Shown one piece after another: positions 24,401-36,400 of a stretch of DNA of 64,000 nucleotides. Source of the DNA: Astropecten irregularis (taxonomy: Eukaryota; Echinodermata; Asteroidea; Paxillosida; Astropectinidae). Position 1 is the first letter of the stretch. Every line of letters starts with the position of its first letter. Position numbers and translations under genes: made by a program. The stretch spans positions 2,852,001-2,916,000 of the forward strand of contig OZ020255.1 in NCBI GenBank assembly GCA_963971285.1, read 5' to 3'. The notes beneath the pieces were generated by a model. It saw nothing but the letters and a program-made list of their open reading frames with translations. It had not been told where the DNA came from and ran no database searches.

Positions 24401-27400
24401 CACAGTCATCAAAATGAGCTGTAAGTACATTTCCTGAAGCTCAATCAATAAGCCAGGACAAAAATAGATTGTTTTGTGCATGGACATGTATGTGGACTGT
24501 TTGCAGTGTCGCATATTTTCAGACTTCATAATTGAAATGACAATTATAATGAGTTTCCACGGGCCACTGGCTCTGATCAAATCAGCAAATTAAACAGATT
24601 AACACATTTTTTGTTAAATGATTTTTGTGGTCAGCATGCAATTACAAATGCATGATTGCATGCTGTGGAATTATGATCATCTTAAAAGTGATAACATATC
24701 AATTTCATGAATCAAAGTGGTTGTGAAATTTAAAAGATTAAGACAAAGATTCATCCCTCAAAATTAGGATATATTTCCTTTAAAGAATTTCTGTTGTGAA
24801 TTTATTAATGTCTGAAAATTTTCTTGCATTCTTGTATACTTTAAAAATAAATGCTTTGGTGGTCTCAGAATGTGTGCATGATACATGTATGAATGTAGCA
24901 TGTGTAAATGTACATGAGGGAAATGGTGCAGGGATCTAGCAACACACTGCATTAAATATTCACCACTTACAATATATTCACACAAATAATGTGACGCATT
25001 GTCATTATCCTGCACAAATACAGACCTATATCAAGGTGACATTTGACATTAAACACTCAATTCTTATGTTTGCTTTAATATAGTTCAGTTGAATACATTG
25101 CATTATTACATTAACAACTACAAGGCCTAGCGGTTTCCTGTGATGGCTTGTCATTTTATTTCATTTTATTTCATTTTATTTATATCACACTGAGGCATCT
25201 TTAATTGCAGTTTAATCAAATGTGTCTTTTATACCATCAATAATATTTCAAATGTATGTTTAATTGTTTGCTTTAATTGTCTGTTATATCAAAATCACCA
25301 AAAACAAATTTCCTATCTTATCATTTTAAAATGTGCAAGCCTGTACTGATCTGAATCTATAACACAAGTGCACCCCTATAAGAAAAATGGTACATACCCA
25401 GCATTATCATATTAGCATGCAAACAAAACCTGGTGCTATTTGAATATTGCAGTTGCATGAACTTACTTCAAGATGTATAGAGGAAACACCTTATGGTTAC
25501 CATAGCTGACTTTCAGTCATGTTCTGTGTAAATTGATTCTCAAGATCCAAAGGACTTCAATTAACTGGTCCTACACATGTACATGCTGTGACTACATGTA
25601 CAACTGTAAAATCCAAAACATTCTTGAGACACTGAAAACATTCCCACTTACAATAGCAGGTAAAAGTGGAATGTGCCTTACTACACTGAGCTAGAAAGTG
25701 AAACAGGTATTGAACTCAAATCAATGATAACTTGCTTTGATATAACTGAAATATCAGAGAGCAAACATGATGTGTGGTGGGTATTGTGTACCTGTGTTGG
25801 AGAGCTACATGTAATATCAAGAGCAAATAGGATACTGAGGCTAATTTGAAGAAACACAAATCAAGCAGAGTGTACCATCAAATTGCAATTCAAAACCTCT
25901 TATCCATCAATGCTGGCAAAGTCATATTTCAAGAACAAGTGAATTTAAAATTTCTCCATAAAAAAAAAAAAATGGTGGTATTATATTTCAATCCTGCGAG
26001 GATCATAATCAAAAGCAAAAAGCTTTTCAATTCCAATATAGAAGGACATGCTAGGACTGAAGCTATTAACATACCTAAAACTACTGTATATGTGTTTCAG
26101 CAAAACAGAAGGAATGGATTTCATACACAAATAATAGACACTGTTGTAAGTTGTCCAATATAAAGAGCTGATTATCATTGAAAATGTGAATTACTGATGT
26201 GGAAAATATTTCATTGGAAACTGCAGAAGCTTGTTCCCTTTGGTTTCATTTACAACACCACCAGCATGCACAATGCAATGAATTTGTGATATGTTATCTT
26301 TTCATATGCTGAAATGGAACTGGCCTTCAGCATTCATGAAATCTGATGATTGCATGTTGAATTCTAGATTTATCTGTCTCCCAATGAGAATACCATGACA
26401 TGTCAGAATTGCTACGGCCGTGCATGAACTTTCCACAATGTCCAGACTGTATGTATTATAATGAATTCATCCGGATTATTAACATTTCAATGTGGAAAGC
26501 CTGAAGACCAGAGGCCGATTTCACTAACACTTTGTGATCATCGCTAAAGCCCAAATCCATTGCTAAACGGAAATTTACTATGCAAAGTAGCGATCGGTTT
26601 TCCGTTTAGCGATAGATTTGGGCTTTAGCGATGATCACAAAGCGTTAGTGAAATTGGTCCCAGCTCTAGTCTTGTAGTCAAGGGATACAATAACATAATT
26701 TATATTAACTGGATTTTTTTTCAGAAAAATAAACTAATATTTATATTTCAAGACAATCATATTTTAACATTTACATAGTTCAAGACTTGCTGATGTGCAT
26801 GGAAATGCACTTTATTTAAGATTGTTCACAGTTCAATGGGTGGAAGACTTTCCAATATCATTGAAACAATCAATTATTTTAAATGTCACATTTTTTTCCA
26901 GATCAATTTTCTTTGCACTTCCATCCTACAAAGTACCTCCTACATCTAACTGTCCAAGGCTAATGTCACTAACTCATGGCTGTGTGTCAATAGTTGCTGG
27001 CAATGCTGATGATCGCAAGGATCTAAGTCTGCTTTCAATATTTCACACTGTTTTCATTTTATTCTGATTGATAATCATTCTGATCAATAGTTTCCAAGAC
27101 CCTTATGTACAGAACCCAATATGATTCCAAATTATCTCTTATAAAACCGAAATATGAAATCCTTCCTGCAGAAGTGTTTAGACAGATTTTCTAGTTAAAA
27201 CTGTAAAATGTAGTGAGGTCTGTTGATGAATAATCTGTTTAGCAGCCAGCACCTTATTAATAATTCTACTGCCCACTAGCCTGACATACTGGCATGCTGC
27301 TCAGCCCATCCTAAATTGGTGCAGAATAACCTTAAGCTATGAGCATCTAGAATTACAACGTTGTCTATACAGCTGCAAGGCTGCCTACTGTATGTGTATA

Positions 27401-30400
27401 CTTCAACTGGAGCTTTATGTAATTGCATGACAATATCAAGTTCACTGCATATTACCTTGGGGAACATAGAGCAATATAAACAGGCAATGTACATGTTACC
27501 TAGATAAATTGTGACATGTAAAGCAGAAGAAACTCACAGTGTTCAATAACAAACATGGTTTTTCAAAAACAAAAACTTTCAAACGAATGGCCACCATCAA
27601 ATCATACAAAAATCAGAACAATCCTTTTACTTTCCCAATTTTGCTCACAAAATGATGGCAATTGAATAACAGAAAGCTTAAAAAAAAAAAAGGTGACTCG
27701 AAGTAACAAAAGTGTGCTTCTGGGAAAATATTTATTTATTTTCAGTTTAGATTAAACTGATAAACACGCATCATTTTATTCTGGATATTTTTATATATTG
27801 ATATATTTTGATATATCGATCATCAAGAAAATTGTACTTGTTTGAAATCTGCAGTGAATAATACAAAAACAAGTTATATGTTTTATGATTCAAATTTCTT
27901 ACATGGATACATGTAGTTAAATTTGTTTTATTTTTCTGGTTGTCATCACAGCCATAATGACATTTCAAAATTCCCTGAGTATGCCAGCCAGGAGTAATAC
28001 ATTTTCCATACATTATGTACACGTTGTGTTATGATGTGATGTGTTTAACAGCTTCATGACAGATGGCATCATAACATGAAGGAAATATCATCAAACTACA
28101 TTACATGTAATTTTCAACTGATAGATATAAACACCATAAGATGCCTGCCAAATGTTTACTGGAATACTAGCAATGGCAAATAATGCCAGGATGTATCCAG
28201 CAATAAAGCAATAGAGCTTATGGGTATATATACAGCCAAACATGCCAAACAGAAATGTCAACCTACTATCTCAACCCACACACCAGCAGTTGTTTTGCAA
28301 ATGGCTGCATATATCTAACAATGTGTGTGTCCACAATTCACACATAATGCACTGTTTGCAACGTTTGTGTTATTCATTTTTGGGTAAATTTATTGGATTT
28401 TGATGATGATGCTGAGCAAACAAACAAGACGAAGTATTTATCAGCTGATCATGTCTGGTGGATGGGGAGGGTGTATTGGGTAATGGCAGCCACTCAGGTG
28501 ATGATAATCACTGGTCTCCTGATCTGTAACACTTAGACACAATGTCAATTTGAACCAACAAACAAGACCGTAATACAGGAATCAATACATCTTGGTGGAC
28601 ATGTGAGAGCTAGTTAGAACAAATCAACAGATTTTGCTGTAAGAAATCTGTTTTTGATATATCCCCCAAAAAAGCCTGTCACGTACATGTATGCTTTGCA
28701 AATTCACTCACAAAAGACTTTCTATATTTTGTAATTTAGGTTGCGTCATCATCAGCACCAAAATTTAAATATTCCCGATATTCTCAAAACAATTGTATTA
28801 CAATATTGAAAGGCCTAATTATTACCTGAATGGGGTATTTTGGAGACAAGATATAAACGCGTATTTTGTCTATCTACTGTAATTGAGACGTGTTACGCGT
28901 TTCTTGTTTCTATTCCTATGCACCAGAAAGAGTTGAACAGGTAATAATAATAATAATATTGGCTGGCGTTACTTTCGGGAGATACCACATATATTTCCCT
29001 CACTAGACCCATATTGCCCTTGTCTTTGACTCGGGGCAATATGAGACTAGTTTGGGAAATATATGTGGTATCCCTCAAGGCCAGTCAATATTACATGTTT
29101 ATAAATGGGCAGTTCAGTAGTTGCGGACGTGCATTTCAGAGAATTTGAGAACCCAGATCTTCAAATTTATTGAGGCTTTTGGATTTTGAGCAGTTGCATT
29201 TTAAGTATCTCCGATAGAAGTATAAAACCTGAACATTTTATTCCAATCCCATTCTCGGTTTGCGCAGCACATCACAAAAACACTCCCGTTGCGGACGTAT
29301 TCACAGAAAGTGTACTTTTCATGTGCTTGCGTTTTCATCACAATTGCTCTGAAGTGTACAGACATTTGATCGAAACTGATAGAGTTTTGTTTGGAAGAGG
29401 AACCAAACTAAAGAAAACCAGCAGAGAAATTAACCTCAACCTTTACCTTCAGGTTAGAATTCTCAATGTTCATTGTTGCGGATGTACGTTGCGGATGTGC
29501 ACTGTGAAAATATTTAATTTGTACGTCCGCAACGATAAAATGACATCATTTCTGAATACTGAATAGGGGGTGGGAAGTAAAGACATGTATCAAACAGAGA
29601 CACTCAGTTACCACTTTTCAAAAAATGTAAACTTAATTTGTTTGAAATAAAAAGAAGACTCTGAGCAAGGTCATTGAACTTGAAATTTTTGGGAGTGTAC
29701 ATCCGCAACAAAAATCTTAAATGTACTTTTTGCTCAAAAAATTGGTATTTGGTCTCATTTTGAGTCAATACAGCCTCAAAAATGAGAAAACATAAATGTT
29801 TGATAAAAACGCATATAATTATAAGAAACTAGATGCTTTGACCTTCAATATGATTTAAAATTAAGGAATTGTAACGATTTTTAGGTTTTGACATTTGGTT
29901 GACATAATTACGGAACTGCCCAAATATCATCATATTGATAAAGCTTCATCAATACATATGTTACTAATTGATGCCGTTCAATCTATGATCCACTTGATAG
30001 TCCATGTTCCGTGTTTACAATCTTATCACAGCTACTGTAGTACCATGCACCACACATACGGTTCCAGACAATTACAAAAATCGTCCATGAAAATCACCCT
30101 CAAATCACTATCGCCAGAAGGAAGGCTGAAGAAACAAAATGATACAGTATGCCCTAGTGGTGGGATACATGCCAAAGGACAAGTTGACAACAAATCCGAA
30201 AAAGAGTATTGTAATTTGAAAATTGGGAGATGTTTTGCTTATAAATTTAAAGGTTTACTGTAATCAAATATGGGAAAGGGATGAAAGTGCTTTAAAATTA
30301 TTGCTTAATTAATTTATAATTCTATGTATGTGCTTAATTTTGACCAAAAAGCTACAAAATCAGTTCATGTATGCCTCCCAAAAAAGTCCCCCTTGGAACC

Positions 30401-33400
30401 GATTCATGCAACAATAATGTGTGACGTCACACAGTACAGAACTACAGTAAGGCTCGCACCACAGTACTGCGCGGCATTCTGCATGTGACGTAAGCAAGCC
30501 GTATTTTCGTCGCGAAAAGTGGGGTCCTAAATAATGGGTCTGTTTGTTTAACGCACAGGATCCCAGTACTTCGGATCCACGTCCCATGCAGGGTATGCTA
30601 AAATGGGATCAATGGCCAATTTCACGAAACTTTATGCAGTTGCGTAAGTCCACTTACGCCACAAATGTGGCGCAAATGGACTTACGCAATTGCGTAAAGT
30701 TTCGTGAATGTGGCGTAAGTGGACTTACGCACCTGCGTAAAGTTTCGTGAAATCAGCTGCACGATCAGTAGGATCCGTGATCTTGTGCGTAAAACAAACA
30801 GGCCCTAAAATACCTCCTTTTCCTATACAATATTTTTTTAGCACAAACAAAGATAGACAGGTTGAGTTTTGTAACAATACAGATGTATGTAACTTCATAT
30901 GAGTTTTGATTACAGTAAATCTTTAAAGGTTTTCCAAAATGACAATTATTCTGTTCCATACAAAACAAATCAAATAATTAAATAAAGGAACAAATGATGG
31001 ACAGTCCACTGACTAGGGACACTAGGCCACGATGGCACCAGTTATAAAACATAGAATTGAATCAATCATCATCATCTTAACATACAAAGTATGTTCTTGC
31101 ACTGTTACAAAATAACACCTCATTCCTTTCCAGCCTTCTGACTAACAGGATTTCAATAGGATTGAAAATGTATAGTATTATACAATGTAATTTGCCACCC
31201 ATTTTATTTCAACAAAACCATCTGCACACCTATACAATCATCCTGCTTAGAAAAAGTGCAGGCAAACAGAACAGAAATCAATTTCAATTGCTCAACAAAC
31301 CTTGCATGTAGCTCTGTATTAGGGAACATTTCAATCTTCTTGTATCTAAATATATGGCCTTCCTTACTGTACAGTCACTTCACACTACACACATGCCATA
31401 CATGTAAATAACAGACACATATTCAAATATGCATGAATTTAATTTCATTAACTGCACTCCTGTGCGATGCACCGCCATCCCATTACTGAGTCTCCCTAGC
31501 CAAGCATTACATCTATAGACCAAAGTGCCCCAGCAATTCCACCTCAATTCAACCTGAAATTTGCATCATGTTTTATTCAAATAATTTCCCATTCAAGTCA
31601 AGTAGTAATTCTATAATACCCTGTGAGTAACTGATTATACTATCCTGGTAAATTCACATACATGAACATGTCACACAACTAAGCAATCTTGAAGGCACTG
31701 TGCAGAATATTAAATTTTCGTTTTCTAAGATCTGTGTTTTGCATCTTTAATTTTCAAGCTCTTTGCAAAAACAAACATTATTATGTATGTAGGCCTACAT
31801 CAAATGCTCAAAGCTTTTTTTCCTCGATAAAACACATCGCATCTACTGTGATGATAACTCACATTGAACAGTACACACTGTGCATGATGACCAATACAAG
31901 AGAATTGTAATCCCAGATATCTTGAGCCTAAACAATTGCTTCATTTCATATTTCAATGGGACATTTTGGATCAATGTCCATGGTCTGAAGGCATTGATGT
32001 ATAAGTGTATAGCAGCAGTGTGATACTATAGCGAGGATGTGTATTGCCTGTGTGATATGAATCATTTGCTATTACATGTACAGTGCTATTGCATCTAGCA
32101 GGTTATAACATGTATTATGAATCAATAATAAGACTGTCCAAAGCATCTCTAGGTACATTGTACATGCATAGGAAGATTGTACCTGGTTACTCTGCATTAT
32201 ACATGTACATGGACATGAATTAGACCTATTCATTCAATAGGCTATCCTTACTCAACAGAAAAGGTATACTTTGCTCACTTTATCTACTTTGAGGGTCAAC
32301 ACGGTCAAACATTATTGATCATGTTAGGTTTTCAAATGGATTTTAAACATGATCAAAATTGTTTCATAATAATAAATTGACCTTTCTGAAGTGATTAGCA
32401 TTATGATTGTATTGGTAAATGTCACAGAGCAGCACTCACAATTTGCCTGATCCAGCATGCACATGAAATAATAAACCTGTGAAAATTTGAGCTCAATCAG
32501 ACATCTGAGTCACAAGAAAATAGCGGAAACCCGACACAATTTTTCCAATAAAACATGAAGAATGGTTTTGATCTTACCCCGAGATCAAAACTGTTTTTGG
32601 TCTTTGTTTGACTTATTTCAGGATAAATACAACATTGTAATGGTATATTTCTACCAGCACCATCTTCATACCCTGAAAGTTACATGTAAATCTGTGAACA
32701 TTTCTGTTTGGGTATGTAACCAATACTGTACTGTACCTTTTATGACTTACAGAGAAAACAAAACATAATTTCCAGCATAGTCTTAGATTCATGAATCTAT
32801 GAATCATATTTGGATGATTCAGAGTGTGATCATAATTTGTAAATATAATGTGTAACAAATTCAAGGCCAATAGGGCTCCGCGCTCGTGAAGTCACATTCA
32901 GATGTTCGGACAAACAATTAACGTATACACGTAAACGTTGTGAAATTTGTCCAAACATTCGGGTAACAAAAGCTGTCGATATAAAGGGCGTATTCTATAA
33001 ATAGCTCAAGTGCGGAGCCCTATTCAGAAGCTTGCACCTCTTTGTTCACGTTTAAAATAGTCCAAACCCAAACTACATGATATGAACCGTTTATTCATAC
33101 AGCCTTCATTTATTGAAAGAAACATTCCAATAACTTGCATAATATAATCATTAACAGTTGATAACAGCTAAATTAATGAAAAAACACCCAAGGAGCATTA
33201 GGTCATGTTCTAAGCAGGGACATGTATGAAATGATAACATATGAAAAGCAACATCTGTATGGAATGGTAAGCACAGCGGCTTTTAGGCTGTAGAAAGTGA
33301 AAACTATGAAAATAAAAGGTCTTAATGACCAATTATCTCAGTAATTGTCAGTCAACATTGAAATTGACAACTTCCTATTCAGTCCATGATTCACTTCCAA

Positions 33401-36400
33401 ATTTGTGCTTAAATCATGAACGCTGACCAGATACATCTTTCCTGTTTGTTATAACCCTCCCGCAAGATAACGGCTTACATACATGTAGTATGAGCGTCAC
33501 TTCCACAAACTTTTTATCATTTCAAACACAGGATACATGCTATGTTAGTATGTTGCCATGGGAATCATAAACCAAACCTGATATTTTAATTACCATCTGT
33601 TTCTGATGGGAATGCACTTTACTGAATTGATTACATCCAATGAATAAAACAATGTAAAAGCACCCTCACATAAAGCTAAAAACAGTGACATCTTTAAAGG
33701 CACCGTCAAAGATGACTGATGGATTGTATACTGTTGCCTCAATATTCAAAATGATCCAAATGGTCATTAATAAACCATCGGACAATAATACATGTGTGTA
33801 CACCCAATCTTGCTGTACCATTATAAGTAAAAGACTAAAAGGAGAAGATAAACTAGAGTTGACTTTTGAACGTACAAATATATCTAATACTGTTTTGTGA
33901 GACGTCGCTTGCAATGTCAGACACAAGCCATCATGCCAGAAACCCTGATAGGCTTTACATTAGCCTGAATATTGATCCTGAGAGGCACTGATGATCAGGA
34001 CTATTTTGGGATTTGACCTTAACATGAGCAGACTTCAACACAAAGAAAGACAATTATTATTCTATGTCACAAGACAAGACTATGTGACACACATTGAACA
34101 GATGATACTGGTCTGAAATATCAAATCTCAATAGTGATTAAAGTGCAGAACTACAGATGAAACAAAATCTGCTATTTAATAAGGTCTCTAGGCAGATATG
34201 CTTAGGATATGGCATCATACTAACTGGCTTATTTTTCTTTATCTTTTTCTATCTTTGCTCATTTTTCATTTACCAAATGTTCAGTGTACCATTGTCTTAT
34301 CATGGTTTAAACGACAACAATTGATCTTCTAATGAAATGACAAAGAGCTCTTTATCTTAATATGCTGACACTAATATTTGAGTCTATGCTACTTGCAATA
34401 TACACATGTGTGTATACACTATACAGTGTGTAAAGAATGAAGCCTTAAAGGGATTGCATACGTTTGGTAATTTGAGCCTATTGTTTGTTTCAAACCAATA
34501 TAATTGTATATATATACCATAAAACTAACCTGTGAAAGTTTCAATTCAAAAGGTGGTAGCGTTTGTGAGATTTTGGCGACAAACTAGAGCGGTTATTTCA
34601 CGCCAGATAACAGTTAGTCAATAGCTGAGAAGCGTTACGGCCATAACGCTTCACAGATTCATAACTTTTGGAGATAAAAAGTGCCATATTTTTCCATAAC
34701 CGCGGTACTTCGAATTGAACGTTTCTCAATATGCATTATACTATCCAAAGCAGCTGTACTTCTCACCAAGTAAGTTTTTATTGCCATGAATTTTCAGAGT
34801 CATTACCAAACGTATGCAATGCCTTTAAAGGTTCACTGTAATAAAAACAAAATCTGAAGTTTAATACATAGATGGTACTGTTATAAAACTCAAACTGTCT
34901 ATCTTTGTTTACGCTAACAAATTTGTAAATATAGAAAAAGGAGGTATTTTAGACCCATAATTGAGCACCCCACTTTTCGCGATGAAAAATCTTGCTTACG
35001 TCACATGCAGAACAGCACGCAGTATACTGCGGTGCGAGCCTATACTTGTTCTGTAGGTGACGTCACATGCTATTGTTGTGTGGGTCGGTTCCAAGGGGGA
35101 CTTTTTTGAGGGGCATACATGTATCGATTTTGTAACTGTTTCGTCAAAATTAAGCACTTACATACAAATATAAATTTACATTGTCATTAATTATGTATTA
35201 AGCAATCATTTTAAAGCACTTTCATCCCTTTCCCAAATCTGATTACAGTGAACCTTTAAGTACAAATTACTTCCAATGAGATATAACAAGAAAGGTGTAT
35301 TCACCTCATGGGGTACTTCATATAGAATGCCTTGGGCAATGATCATAGGTCTGCAACAAACACATACACCAATGACTGCGGTCTTGAAAACAACAAAATG
35401 TTATTCACATGCAGCATACCAAATACTATGCAACATTTTGTTTAATATGGTCAGTCATTGAAATAAATAAAATCAGAAATTGTAACAAAAAAATCACAAT
35501 ACATGTTACATGTACATGTATATGTGAAGAAAATTCACAAGAGGATTGGCATTTGGCAAGGATTACTGACTGCAAGGCACTCTTGATGGCCGGCCAGGTA
35601 CTGGCCAGGTCTGATGGTGGCAATTAGAGCATAATGGCTAGAGGGTCAGGTTCAAAACATCACATACTTTGAGTAGTCTCTACTCCTGAAAACTTACCAG
35701 ATATTTCAAATACGGTAATGCTCTGTAAACCTTGAGCAATGAACTGAACGTTTATCTTCTGCATGATATCTCAAGTGATAGCTTTATGAGTTGAGAAATA
35801 TTACATGAAATGTATTATCATATATATGTTTGCCACATACATAGACTAGATGTTACTTTGAGCATCAAAGATGTTTCATTGGCTTTTCTGCACTTGTTAT
35901 AAAAACCTTTGTGATTGTGCATTTGTGAGATCGTCATGACATCATCATATGTTAAATTTGTAAGCAATTAAGCATTCATAGTTTAAATATTTAAAACTTG
36001 ATAAGAATTCCACTCTACATTCTCCCCTTTTGCTTTTATGACAATGTAAAGGTTACATCTTTTAAAGATAAAAAAATACTGCAGCCGTTTTTCGCTGTTT
36101 TCTCGAAAAGTGGGCACTGTATGGGACTGAAATTTTCTGACTTTTACTGTATCTTCCTTGATATTTTTGCCCATGTATGAATCTGCATTTCTGTGACAAA
36201 AAGTATAAGTATCTAAGTATAAAATGCAATGACATCATTATGTCATCTGATTATATGATTATAAATGATATTTTGCATATGCATATATAATATCCTTTTA
36301 ACTACATCTAGTAAACAAAACCTTCAGTGCATACGATGCATGAAGCTGTTGAAACATAAATACTGAGACATCATCATGGCATAATCACAGATGATTTTAA

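Larger units (their letters stand above)
30251..30922 (-). mobile_element. TTAA-flanked MITE family 1, copy 1 (inverted, carries nested insertions)
   Basis: Starts AGGTTTACTGTAATC and ends GATTACAGTAAATCT, with TTAA on both sides (30247-30250, 30923-30926). It is in opposite orientation to the copies at 34829 and 38188 (GGGATGAAAGTGC here, GCACTTTCATCCC there). A separate foldback element interrupts it at about 30536-30805. TTAA target duplication suggests piggyBac-type mobilisation. Confidence 0.75.
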
